Shown: in pieces, positions 39,339 to 50,844 of the stretch | Position numbering within the stretch: the first letter of the stretch is position 1 | How the letters are laid out: each line of letters starts with the position of its first letter | Origin: Rebecca billardiae RCC1528 | Taxonomy: Eukaryota > Haptophyta | DNA length: 64,000 bases | NCBI GenBank assembly: GCA_965240325.2 | Contig: OZ251223.1 | Coordinates: 1,488,001 to 1,552,000, forward strand | Direction: 5' to 3' | Notes under the pieces: generated by a model | Told to the model about the DNA's origin: nothing | What the model saw: the letters and a program-made list of their open reading frames with translations, nothing else | The model's database searches: none | Program-made: the position numbers and the translations under genes

Positions 39339-41345
39339 TGGCCCGCGGTGCAGGGCGGAGCGCGCAGCGTGGAGCCCGCACCAGCGGGCCCGAACCACGT
39401 TTCAAAAAGATCTTTGATCAAGAAAAAAGGGACGGGGGGCGATTTTTAGGGCTGGCGGAGACCGAGTTTCGAGTTTTTGAGATCGCATATAGAGAGGTCT
39501 ATTAGGCCGAAAATAAGCGCGCCCAGCTGATTCCCTTAAGTAAAGTGCGATCTGGACGTCAGCTGGACGTGACATTAGTTAGTGTAACGGTTCGTTACGA
39601 GCGCGATTTTAAGTATGAGATTGCCGCCAACCGCCAACCGATAAAAACGGCAAGGCAAGGGCTCGGGAAACTTGATCACTTCTAAATGTGAATAGTAAAA
39701 TGCTCTCCCCGAGCGCGCCTGTCGCCTCGCAGGCCGCGCGTCTCGCTCCCTCTCCCCGAGGCTGAGCTCGCGGCCCGCCTGTCACCTCGCAGGCGCGCGC
39801 CACGGACACATGCGCGACGAGATCGCGGCGGGGGCGGCGAGATCGCGGCGGGGGCGACGGGCAACAACCTGCCCGCGGGCGCGTTCGTCACTCGAGGAGC
39901 AGCGCGCAAGGGCGAGCCGAGTCCGGAGCACGCGAGCTCGTCGCTCGCCGACCGGAGCAGAGCGCGCCGCCCGCCGCCGCCGAGCGAGCGGCGCGGCAGA
40001 GCTGATGAGCCGGATGCGCCCGGAGCTCGCGCGGCTGAAGGGCGAGCTCGAGCACGCGAGCTCGCGCCTCGACGCCGAGCCCAAGCTCCTCCTCAACTCA
40101 GTCGACGGCGGCGCGGAGGTCCGGCAGCAGCGTGAGGACTCACAGACACAGACAGTAGTGTGAGTGAGCCGCGCGCAGCTCAGCCTGCCGCTGGCAGCCG
40201 CCGTCTTCGAGGCCGACGCGGCGGAGGAGGCGGCGGGCGACGAGATCGCGGCGGGGGCGGCGAGATCGCGGCGGGGGCGACGGGCAACAACCTGCCCGCG
40301 GGCGCGTTCGTCACTCGAGGCCAGCAGCGCGCAAGGGCGAGCCGAGTCCGGAGCACGCGAGCTCGTCGCTCGCCGACCGGAGCAGAGCGCGCCGCCCGCC
40401 GCCGCCGAGCGAGCGGCGCGGCAGAGCTGATGAGCCGGATGCGCCCGGAGCTCGCGCGGCTGAAGGGCGAGCTCGAGCACGCGAGCTCGCGCCTCGACGC
40501 CGAGCGCGAGCTCCTCCTCAACTCGGTCGACGGCGGCGCGGAGGTCCGGCAGCAGCGTGAGGACTCACAGACAGTGTGAGTGAGCCGCGCGCAGCTCAGC
40601 CTGCCGCTGGCAGCCGCCGTCTTCGAAGCCGACGCGGCGGAGGAGGCGGCGGGCGAGCACGGCGGCGCGGTGGAGCAGGCGCGCACGCGCGGCGGCAGGC
40701 GCGACGCGCCGCTCGCCTCGTTCCACCGCCCCGAGCTCCGCTCGGTCGGTCTCGGTGCGCGGCTGCGCAGCCGGCAGGCCGGCGGGCCAGCAGTCTGCAG
40801 TGGCGCGCGCTCTCGCTCTGCCGGCACGAGGCGTGCCGGCTGAGCGACCAGCGGCCCGTCGTCGAGCGCATGGCGCAGGGCGAGTACCTCAAGCAGGTGC
40901 GCCCGCTCGCGCGCACGCGCCGGCTCGCGACCAGCGGCCCTTCGTCGAGCGCATGGCGCAGCGCGAGCACCTTGCAAGCTGAAGCAGGTGCGCCCGCACG
41001 CGCGCACGCGCCGGCCCGGCGCCGCGCGGCGCCTCTCGCCCTCTCGCCCTGCGCGCGCCGCCGCCCCGCTTCCCCGCGCGGCCCGTCCGCGCCTCTCGCC
41101 CTGCGAGCGCGCCGCCCCGCTTCCCCGCGCGGCCCGTCCGCTGGTGTCCCATGCCACCCTTGGCCGTGCGCGCCCGCATACTCGCGCCGAGTCCGAGACT
41201 CGGTCTCGGGTCTGACTCTCCCTCTCAGAGTGGCTGAACTGTCTTTCTGACTCGGACTGACTGACTCGTCAGTCTCATTCTCAACCACTGCGCCGCGGGC
41301 CCCGAACTGCGTTGGTTCTACGGAAAAGGACCGCGGAACGCGGTC
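39339..41345 (-). repeat. Large inverted repeat, right arm
   Basis: Partner of the left arm. It contains two tandem copies of the coiled-coil module (about 39810-40163 and 40190-40579), followed by a module reading SDQRPVVERMAQGEYLKQVR that is repeated in part (RPFVERMAQ) near 40940. Confidence 0.75.
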
Positions 41346-42617
<1,272 letters not shown>

Positions 42618-43091
42618 CTATTCAGCGCAGCCCGGCAGAAGCGCCTGAAGCTGCGCGAGCGTCACTCCTCTGCTGTCCGGGTGACTCGCCACGCCTGCCA
42701 CGTGCAGCATCTCGTCGATGTCCTCTTCTGATGCGTGGAGCCCGTATTTGTGTAGCGCCTCGCGCACCTCGGCGCGACTGAGCGCGCCGTCCTCGTCGGT
42801 ATCGATGAGCCTGAACAGGTCGCTCGCAGAGGTTTGCAAGTTGAGGATGCCCTGCATCATGCGCAGGAACTCGTCCAGGGAGATTTGGCCGTCACCATCC
42901 TCGTCCACGGCAGCCACCATGCGCTGCGCGTCCTCCAGAGTCGCCGCGGCGTCAAACTTGGCCAGCACGGCACTCAGCTCGAGGGCGGTGATGGCACCCG
43001 AGCCGTCCTGATCAAGCACGTCGTACACCTGTTTGAGCTCTTCTTGCTGAGCGGCCGTGAGCTGCCTCTGCGCCGCGCCGACGCCCGGCAT
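42618..43091 (-). CDS. EF-hand calcium-binding protein (calmodulin/centrin-like)
   Basis: 157 aa from the ATG at 43091. Four EF-hand units in the calmodulin arrangement. Loops 1-3 have intact calcium ligands: DQDGSGAITALE (27-38), DEDGDGQISLDE (63-74) and DTDEDGALSRAE (97-108). The fourth (around HPDSRGVTLAQ) lacks acidic ligands and should not bind calcium. The first hand is preceded by LTAAQQEELKQVYDVLDQDG, as in calmodulin and centrin. A cytosolic calcium sensor role is expected; the target is unknown. No signal peptide. Head-to-head with the pyruvate dehydrogenase gene, 236 bp between start codons. Confidence 0.9.
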   Translation of the reverse strand: MPGVGAAQRQLTAAQQEELKQVYDVLDQDGSGAITALELSAVLAKFDAAATLEDAQRMVAAVDEDGDGQISLDEFLRMMQGILNLQTSASDLFRLIDTDEDGALSRAEVREALHKYGLHASEEDIDEMLHVAGVASHPDSRGVTLAQLQALLPGCAE

Positions 43092-43327
43092 CAGGCGTTC
43101 AAAGCGAGACGGTCCCCCGCGCGGCGCGCCCGACGGTGCCGGTTCAAAGGCCCGGACTACGCTTTTTCTGCAACGGCGGAAGATGCCTCATGCCTTCGAA
43201 CCCGCCTGCCTCCGGGCCGTCGAGATCACGATCCGAGATTCGTCGAATCGTCGGCGCTCCGAGTGACGGATCCCTTTTGCTTGCTCTCTCACGGCCGCGG
43301 CTCTCGCTCCGCGTAATCACCGACAGC
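43092..43327. promoter_or_regulatory. 236-bp shared upstream region of a divergent pair
   Basis: Lies between the EF-hand gene (-) and pyruvate dehydrogenase E1 gene (+) start codons and must hold both promoters. No TATA-like motif stands out. Confidence 0.35.
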
Positions 43328-46017
43328 ATGATCGCGACGGTGGCGGTGTTGGCCCTCGCCTACTCGGGCGGGGCGGCCCGTGGGCCTCGCGCCTCGCGCA
43401 TGGGGCGGGCGCGCGTGTCGAGCCCCGCCGCCGCGTTCATCCGCATGTCCGGCTCGCCGTCGGAGACGATGGACATGGTGATGGGCCAGGTGCGGCCGCA
43501 GCAGGCTGTGACGAGCGACATGATGCGCCCGAGGCCCGACATCTCGTGGGAGAACATCCGCAAACAGATCGAGGTGAACTTCGACGTGCCCGTCTCCGAC
43601 GACATGTCCAAGGAGGACACCCTCGCCGCGTACCACATGATGGTGCTCTGCCGCCAGTTTGAGAACGCGTGCAACCAGGCGTACATGCAGGGCCTGATCC
43701 GCGGCTTCATGCACCTCGACAACGGGCAGGAGACGATCCCCGCGATGGTGGCGGACACGATCAAGCAGGGCGACATCAAGGTGAGCTACTACCGCGAGCA
43801 CACCCACGCCATCGCCTCGGGCGTGCCCGCCGACAAGGTGATGGCCGAGCTGATGGCAAAGGTCGACGGCACGTGCAAGGGCACCGGCGGCTCGATGCAC
43901 ATCTACGACGTGGAGAACAACTTCCAGGGCGGCTGGGCGCTGGTGGCGGAGCAGCTGCCGTACGCGGCGGGCGCGGCGCGCTCGATCCTGCTCGACCGGC
44001 ACAACGGCAAGGTCGACGCCGCGAAGGACGACCGCATCGCGATCGTGTTCATCGGCGAGGGCGGCGCGCAGAACGGCCGGATGGCCGAGACGCTCAACGC
44101 CGCGGCGAAGGAGAACCTGCCGCTGCTGTTCATCGTGATCGACAACGGGCGCGCGATCAACACGTTCACGCCCGACGTCGCGCAGAACTCCGAGGTCTTC
44201 ACCCAGGGCTCGCACTACGGCATCCCCGGCATCAAGGTTGACGGCGGCAACCTGCTGGACACCGTGCGCACCGGCCGCGCGGTCGTCGACTACGTGCGCA
44301 CCAAGGGGCCCGCGATCCTGCAGATCCACACGTACCGGCTGCAGGGGCACTCGCCGGCGGACCCGGAGCACGAGCGCGGGCGCAAGGAGGAGAAGAAGTG
44401 GGCGCGCGCCGAGGCCGACCCGATCAAGCTCTTCGAGGCCGCGGGCGTGCTCTCCGAGGCGGAGATGGAGGCGGTGAAGGCGGAGGTCAAGGCGGAGGTG
44501 CAGCGCTGCATGGAGTTCGGCAAGAAGTCGGAGCCGCCGCCGCGCGAGCTGGCGAAGGAGCTCGAGTTCCCCGACGTGCCGGACACCGACTACAACGCGC
44601 GCCCGCCCACCGTCGCCGACGCCGACGCCATCACCGAGCGCACCGTGCCGGCCGAAGCGCGCAAGGCGTGCGAGGCGCGCATCGCCCAGCTGCAGGAGAC
44701 GGCGGCGGCCGGCACGATGACGATCGGCGACGCGGTCAACCTCGCGATCCTGGAGGAGATGCTGCGCGACCCGACGACGACAATCCACGCGGAGGACCTG
44801 CAGGCGGGCTCGTCGTACAACATCCCCGCCTTCACGCAGCAGACCTTTGGCAAGCTGCGCGCGGCGGATGAGATTATCGACGAGGGCCACTTCCTCGGGA
44901 AGGCGCTCGGCGAGGGCCTCAACGGCTACCGGCCGATCGTCGAGCTGATGAACTCCAACTTCGGGATCTACGGGATGGCCGAGCTCTCCTCCGCGGGCAA
45001 CACCTACGCCACCACGGGCGGGCAGTTCCAGATGCCGATGACCGTGATCGGCGCGGGCGGCACCGCGCCCAACCAGGCTCTCGGCGCCGAGCACTCGCAG
45101 CCCTTCCACGCGTACGTGATGGGCATCCCGGGGCTCAAGATCTGCACGGCCGCCTCGCCCGACGCGGCGTACGGCATCACCAAGTCGATGATCCGCGACA
45201 ACGGTGCGCCGTGCGCGCCGCGCGCCGCCCGCGGCCTCCGCGCGCCCTCAGCCGAGCGCGCGCACCCGCCCCCTCGGTCCGGCTGGCGCGCCACGCCAAC
45301 GCACCGCACCGCACGGCGACGCTGACTCGTCGCGCGCCGCCGCACGCCTCGCCCCGCTGACGGCCGCGCGCAGGCCCCTGCATCCTCTTCTGCCCCGTCA
45401 AGATGATGAAGGAGGCGAAGAGCGTCGTGCCGGTGGGCAAGTGCCTGCCGCTCAACAAGGCCCACGTGCTGCACACCGCGTCCGACGCGTCGGTTGCCGA
45501 GGGCAAGGCGGTGACGGTGCTCACTTACTTGCACGGCGTGAAGGAGTCGCAGGCGTCGCTCGAGGCCATCATGGCGGAGGTGGGCGCAGCGCGCGCGCAG
45601 CGGCGCGGGCGGGCGCGGGCGGCACGCCGCGCGGCGCGCTCGCGTCGCGCCCGTCACTCATCGGCCCCGCGCACCCGTGCACGCGCGCGCGCGCCCGCGT
45701 GCCCGCCGCAGGGCTGCGACGTGGACCTGATCGAGCTGCGGTCACTCAAGCCTCTCGACATGGACACCATCCGCACGTCGCTGCAGCGCACGCACAAGGT
45801 GGTCATCCTGGACGAGTCCACGCAGACGGGCGGCGTGGGCGCCTCGGTGTCGTCCGCCATCAACGAGCAGTGCTTCTACGAGCTGGACGCGCCGGTGAAG
45901 CGGCTCTGCATGGACGACGCGCCCGTGCCGTACGCGTCGTCGATGGAGTGCGCCGTCGTCAAGCGCGGCGCCGACCTGATCGATGCGGTGCTCAACCTCG
46001 TCTTCCTCAAGGGCTGA
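43328..46017 (+). CDS. Fused pyruvate dehydrogenase E1 alpha-beta, probably plastid-targeted
   Basis: Inferred exons 43328-45203, 45374-45579 and 45712-46017 give 795 aa. The first half is E1 alpha: YHMMVLCRQFENACNQAYMQ, HLDNGQETIPAMVAD, YYREHTHAIASG, GTGGSMHIY, the thiamine-diphosphate motif GEGGAQNGRMAETLN (Glu for the usual Asp) and TYRLQGHSPADPEHER. The second half is E1 beta: MTIGDAVNLAILEEML, NIPAFTQQTFGKLR, NSNFGIYGMAELSSAGN, GAEHSQPFHAYVMGIPGLKI, and after splicing IRDNGPCILFCPVK. Introns are GT-AG; removing them restores conserved sequence (NG|PC and AE|GCDVDLIELR). The complex decarboxylates pyruvate to feed acetyl-CoA synthesis. The N-terminus (MIATVAVLALAYSGGA, then Arg-rich) looks like a signal peptide plus transit peptide. 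E1 subunits are normally separate genes, so the fusion is notable. Confidence 0.88.
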
Positions 46018-46469
46018 GGAGCGGAACGCGTGTGTCGCGGCACGGCCGCGTGCACGACAGCATGATTGCTGCGCCTGGCCGGGCGCTCGCGTGATGACGT
46101 GTTGCCTGGCCGGTGCGCTCAACTCAAACTGTCCGATGGCGCTACTAAGATCAATAGTACAGTACGTCGGGCAACGCGGTTGATGATGATTGGTGATTGA
46201 TGCCACTGGTGCGGTGCGCCCTTGGCGACCAGAAGGCGTGCGTGGATGGGTGCCAGCAGCTTGGTCGCGGCCTCCTGTAGTCCTGACTCTGCCAGAGGTT
46301 CGGGTGCCAGCATCCGCCGCTGGCATCGGGCGCGGTGCGGCATTATTCACTCACGCACGCATATTGGCGTCAGCGTCAGTGGATCAGACCGCTCCGGGTG
46401 AGCCGCAGTCGTGAGTAGAGGAGATCGACGATCGACGACAGCAACATCATCAGCATCCGCCGCAACGAA
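46018..46469. other. Intergenic between convergent genes, no gene seen
   Basis: 3' flanks of the E1 fusion gene and the EsV-1-7 gene. TGATGATGATT at 46182-46192 and CATCGTCGTTGG near 46470 are GATGA/GACGA-like sequences of the type seen past other stops. Confidence 0.5.
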
Positions 46470-48156
46470 TTAATCATCGTCGTTGGACGAGAATGATGAC
46501 AGATCGGATGCCATCACCGTCCAATGGTCAGACTCATCTTCAGTGTCACCGTGTGGCGGCGTTCGGCAATCCGCCCCGTTGCCTTTCTCGAGTCTCCCGA
46601 CCAGCGGCGGCGGTGGTTGGGGCAGCTGCGGGGCCGCGTCCGGGACAGTGACAAGGTGGCTGGTGGGTTTGTGCCGGCGCGTCGCTGCGCGCGTGCCCTG
46701 GTCGCCGGTGCCATGCTCCAGCCTGCGCTTGGGGACGGCGAGCCGAGTGTTCACCATGCCGGCCAGCTTGTGCGTACCGCACCTGCTGGCGCGCGCGTCG
46801 CCCGGCATGCCGAATGAAGGCCGCGTGGTGCAGCCCGTGTGATCGCACTTGGAGTTCTTCAGGTCGACCATGCCGGCCAGCTTGTGCGTACCGCACCGGC
46901 TGGCGCGCACGTCACCCGGCATGCCAAATGCCAAATGAAGGCACCTTGACGCAGCCCTCGTGATCACACTTGCGGCTCTTCAGGTCGACCATGCCGGCCA
47001 GCTTGTGCGCAGCGCACCTGCTGGCGCGCGCGTCGCCCGGCATGCCGAATGAAGGCTCCTTGGTGCAGCCCGTGTGATCGCACTTGGGGTGCTTCACGTT
47101 GTCCATACCGGCCAGCTTGTGCGTACTGCACCAGCTGGCGCGCGCGTCACCCGGCATGCCGTACGAAGGCTGCTTGGTGCAGCCCGTGTGATAACACTTG
47201 CGGCTCTTCACGTTGACCATGCCGGCCAGCTTGTGCGCAGCGCACCAGCTGGCGCGCGCATCGCCCGGCATGCCGAATGAAGGCTCCTTGGTGCAGCCCG
47301 CGTGATCACACTTGGGGTGCTTCACGTAGATCTGCTTCACGTTGACCATACCGGCCAGCTTGTGCGTACCGCACCGGCTGCCACGCATGTCGCCCGGCAT
47401 GCCGAATGAAGGCCGCATGGTGCAGCCCGTGTGATCGCACTTGGAGTTCTTCAGGTCGACCATGCCGGCCAGCTTGTGCGTACCGCACCGGCTGGCGCGC
47501 GCGTCGCCCGGCATGCCGAATGAAGGCTGCTTGGTGCAGCCGGTGTGATCACACTTGGGGCTCTTCACGTCGACCATGCCGGCCAGCTTGTGCGTACCGC
47601 ACCGGCTGGCGCGCGCGTCGCCTGGCATGCCGAACGAAGGCTGCTTGGTGCAGCCGGTGTGATCACACTTGGGGCTCTTCACGTCGACCATGCCGGCCAG
47701 CTTGTGCGTACCGCACCGGCTGGCGCGCGCGTCGCCCGGCATGCCGAATGAAGGCTCCTTGGTGCAGCCCGTGTGATCACACTTGGGGTGATTCACGTCG
47801 ACCATGCCGGCCAGCTTATGCGTGGCGCACCGGCTGGCGCGCGCGTCACCCGGCATGCCGAAGGAAGGCCGCTTGGTGCAGCCCTCGTGATCACACTTGG
47901 GGTGATTCACGTCGACCATGCCGGCCAGCTTATGCATACAGTCGCACCGGCTGGCGCGCGCGTCGCCCGGCATGCCGGACGAAGGCCGCTTGGTGCAGCC
48001 TGTGTGATCACATTTGCGGCTCTTCACGTTGACCATGCCGGCCAGCTTGTGCGCAGCGCACCGGCTGGCGCGCGCGTCGCCCGGCAGCGTCACCCGTACG
48101 GGCGCGCGTGGTGACGAGCTGCAGAGCCGGGAGGGCTTTCCCCAGCGCGATTCCAA
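46470..48156 (-). pseudogene. EsV-1-7 cysteine-repeat protein, frameshifted and without a start codon
   Basis: Eleven or more tandem 38-residue repeats, consensus CDHTGCTKQPSFGMPGDARA then SRCGTHKLAGMVDV. Cys and His spacing is C-x4-C-x16-C-x2-H, exactly the EsV-1-7 domain first named from the Ectocarpus virus EsV-1 and present in brown-algal IMMEDIATE UPRIGHT proteins. The function is likely zinc binding; its biochemistry is unknown. A 7-bp tandem duplication (GCCAAAT at 46923-46929 and 46930-46936) shifts the frame in repeat 10 and stops it at GIWHAG. The next frame continues with the rest of that repeat, one more repeat and an acidic tail ending SSFSSNDDD. The 5' frame begins after a TAG with no ATG before the first repeat, so an upstream exon is missing or the gene is truncated. 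Confidence 0.75.
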
Positions 48157-48200
48157 GATGCAGCAGGTTTTTTTTATTAGTTTTGTCGGAGCGGAATCGC

Positions 48201-49821
48201 ATGCCCTGCCGCATCCCTACAGTAACGCTCAAATGGCGGCGGGCGCGAAGAGCAACGCGATGGGGAGTCGCGCTGAGCGCCGCGTTCGTTTCGTACAGCT
48301 CCTTCATCCTCGTGCCGGAGCACCGGCTCCTCTTCTGCAAGATCGACAAGGTCGCGAGCCAGAACTTCCTGCAGCTCTTCCGCGCGGTCCGCGCACCGCC
48401 CGAAGCAGCTGTTCGTGCAGAACACCAACACGCTGCGCTACTTCGGGCTGGGCGTGGAGGACGGCGCGGCGCGGCTGGCTGAGCCGACGTGGCACACCGC
48501 CGTGTTCTAAAGAGGGTTCAGGAAAGGTTGTGCCCCCGGCTTCAGTGGGTTCCCAGTGGCGGCATGCCGCCCGGCTCGTCACCCCAAGCCAACGCACCTC
48601 GCCTACTGTGAGCGCTCAGAGTCCCGGCGTCATCGCCGGATCGTCCGTCGGGGTGGACGCCGGGCAAGTAGACACCGATCGGAAGGGCATGCACCGCTTC
48701 CGCATGCTGTCATGGTCGGTCGTCTCTGCCACCTTGTCCTCGACGCGCGGTCTGCACGGCAGTAAAACGCGACAGCTTGCAGCACGTGCTGCCCGTTGCA
48801 CGCCCGAATAGGTGTGTGTGCGTGCTGACGCCGCTGGAGTAGCAACGCGCTGCGCTTTGGCCCTGGTAGAGAAGAGCCGAGCGGCTGATGCGTCCTGTAG
48901 CTGCTCTCATTTCTATTTTGAACCGTGCACGCGATGACGATCAGCATCCGATGGCTGCTGCGTAGCTCACGGTGTGGCTTACAGGCCGTGTCGCGAGACT
49001 GACGGGGCGTGAGAGGGCTACTCCGTGACTCGGCTGGATGGCGGGTAGTTATGGGGCGATGCCAGGGCCTCTCTAGCGACGCCCAGGCCCGACAGCGGCG
49101 CGTGGCGTCGCGCTCATTGCTATTTCAAGCGGCCATCGGCCGGGCGGTCGCTGCGGGAGCACAACCTTTCCTGAACCCTCTTTACAGAGAGCCGCTCGAG
49201 CGCTTCGCCTCGGCGTACGCGTCCATGTGCACCGCGGGCCGTGACATGGACAGCGCGCGCCATTGCACGGAGGTATTCGGCGTGTCGCACCCCAGCTTCG
49301 ACGACGCGGCGGCAGCGCTCGGGCGAGGGCGCGTGCGCAAGCGGCACTGGATGCGGCAGTCTGAGCACTGCGGCGGGCTCAACACCACCCTCGGCGCGTA
49401 CAAGACGATCGAGCGCCTCGAGCCGACGCGCGCGCGCGCAGCGGTCGAGCGCATGCTGCGCGCGATTGGGTTGGACGTGCGCGCGCTGGCGCCCGAGCTG
49501 GACAAGCTGTTCCCGGACGAGCACGCGCGCGCGGCGATGCTGCGGAGCGTCGAGCCGGGCGACGGCGCCCTGCGCAGGCGGCCGGCGCCGCAGCTCGCGG
49601 ACGGGTGGCGGCGTGCGTGGGCGAAGCGGAGCGCGCCCGCCGCGCCGAGCGGCGGGTTGCGCTCGAGGCCGAGCGCGCGCGCGCCAAGAAGATGGCGCTG
49701 CAGGCCTTCTCGACGATCTCGTAACACGGCACGCCGATCGCCACGCTGCGCGGCTCGTGGTCGGACGTGCGGCCGCTCACCTCATTGGTGGTGTTACGGG
49801 AGGTACAAAGGTCGTCCTTGA
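48201..49821 (+). pseudogene. Sulfotransferase gene interrupted by a TIR element
   Basis: From the ATG at 48201: a basic tail, a hydrophobic segment (GVALSAAFVSYSSFILV) as in Golgi type II proteins, then LLFCKIDKVASQNFLQLF, the 5'-phosphosulfate-binding region of carbohydrate (Sulfotransfer_2-type) sulfotransferases. The frame then shifts by one base near 48400 and continues as FVQNTNTLRYFGLGVED to PTWHTAVF. There a 673-bp element is inserted at a TA. Downstream the gene resumes with YREPLERFASAYASM (3'-phosphate motif) and HWMRQSEHCG. Deleting the element and one TA restores the reading TAVFYREPLERF. The C-terminus is uncertain. Such enzymes transfer sulfate from PAPS to glycans. Unless the element is spliced, the gene is dead. 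Confidence 0.7.
48510..49182. mobile_element. 673-bp MITE-like element with 24-bp perfect TIRs and TA target duplication
   Basis: Left end starts AAGAGGGTTCAGGAAAGG (48510) and the right end is its exact reverse complement for 24 bp (49159-49182). It is flanked by TA at 48508-48509 and 49183-49184, as for Tc1/mariner-type insertion. It is too short for a transposase and has no convincing ORF. The right junction reads CTTTACAG, a usable 3' splice site, so introner-like behaviour is conceivable. Confidence 0.85.
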
Positions 49822-50178
49822 ATCAAGGGGGGTTTACGGCCGGGGGTAGGCGCACAGTTCGTCCGGATTGGTCGACACTCTGGCGAGCGGAAGTTTCCTT
49901 CGGGCTCGCCCATTGGCCGAAAATCGTCAAGAATTATTGGATCGTAAGAATTAGTGGTAGTGGTGTGTCGCGCTCGACTACAATTGTGTCACGGCAAACT
50001 TGCATTCTCGTCAAGGCTGCCGTTGGAGTTTCACGAAACTGCACGTCTTCCGTTCTTCCGAAGGTCTTCCCCTCTTTGTGTCGTCGGCGTGTCACGCTTT
50101 GCGGCACGCATTCTCGCGTCCGTCAACGAACGTCTTCCGCCAGCCGCGCCAGGCCCGCCGCGCACGCCAACAGTAGAC
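49822..50178. other. Intergenic, AT-richer, no gene seen
   Basis: Sequence downstream of the sulfotransferase remnant. It has lower GC than the genes and no domain-bearing frame. Confidence 0.45.
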
Positions 50179-50394
50179 ATGGGACTCTCGCAGTCTGTGT
50201 CCGTCGTCGACCTGAGTGGCATCTATCTGGACAAGCAGAACGTCCACTTTGCCCAGACCGCCGCCCAACCACAAGTCTTTGAAAAAGCTCTAGCCGAGAC
50301 TGAGGCTCGGCAACAAGATGTCCCGTCTGTCGCCGACGCGGTCGGCATCATGCCGGCGCACGATGCGTCGACGACGCCGTGGCCCGGCGCATAG
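50179..50394 (+). CDS. Possible small protein (71 aa), unknown
   Basis: ATG at 50179 in a frame open further upstream. Reads MGLSQSVSVVDLSGIYLDKQ, then an acidic helical stretch (FEKALAETEARQQDVPSVAD) and stops at 50394. Composition is balanced and unlike the Arg/Ala noise of shadow frames, but codon third positions are less GC-rich than in neighbouring genes. N-terminal MG could be a myristoylation signal. No family recognised; it could also be an exon of a larger gene. Confidence 0.3.
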   Translation: MGLSQSVSVVDLSGIYLDKQNVHFAQTAAQPQVFEKALAETEARQQDVPSVADAVGIMPAHDASTTPWPGA

Positions 50395-50844
50395 CGCTGC
50401 CCGCGAAGCGCGTACAGTCATGTCACGCGAGCCTCGTCTTTGCCCACCCCTCTTCCGAATCTGACTTCCCGAATCCAGCCTGGACCGCAATAATCGCACG
50501 TCGCACGGGAAGCCGTGCGGCGCAGCCGACTTCACTAGACTGAGCCGGGTTACCTTCAGTTCCCTCGCACAGGATGCACCTTGACAACGTGACCGTAGGC
50601 ACTAGTCTGGCCACCGGTCGCAGTGCTATCGAATCCTTTGCTAGGCCACGTACTCCAACGCTGCCAGCGCCATGATGTCGCGCCGGCGGCATTCACTATG
50701 CACGGTGGTCGGCAGTCCGTGCGACTCCGACTCCGAGAGTCCGAGTGACCCGTGGAATCGTCGCGGACGCCAAGCTGAAGCTGTGAGTTGGCACGCAGCA
50801 GTTGCGGAGCGCGACCGTCCGGGCGCCGCGGGCCGCGGGAGAGC
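50395..50844. other. Intergenic, no gene seen
   Basis: 3' flank of the mitochondrial carrier gene; only short frames. Confidence 0.45.

Larger units (their letters stand above)
36573..41345. mobile_element. Large inverted-repeat (foldback-like) element
   Basis: A 4.8-kb structure whose two ends are inverted copies of each other over about 2 kb. Both ends carry the self-complementary hairpin GACCGCG-TTC-CGCGGTC (36573-36589, 36620-36636 and, inverted, 41329-41345), then CTTTTCCGTAGAAC and CAGTTCGGGGCCCGCGG-like sequence. Arms meet a ~650-bp AT-rich centre at about 38685 and 39339. Arms contain tandem sub-repeats and fragments of a coiled-coil coding sequence (ARLKGELEHASSRLDAE). No transposase frame is visible, so it is probably non-autonomous or dead. 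Long modular inverted repeats are the hallmark of foldback elements; a segmental palindrome by another route is possible. Confidence 0.7.

Noticed and set aside
36573-41345. Interpretation of the large inverted repeat as a viral or Maverick-type insertion
   Set aside because: No polymerase, integrase, capsid or other viral gene is present in the arms or the centre.
43289-45109. 606-codon minus-strand frame over the E1 fusion gene
   Set aside because: The plus strand is unambiguous pyruvate dehydrogenase; the antisense frame is Arg/Leu/His noise.
47000-48110. Regular ~114-bp direct repeats suggesting a CRISPR array
   Set aside because: The whole unit is repeated without variable spacers, and it encodes the Cys-rich EsV-1-7 repeat.
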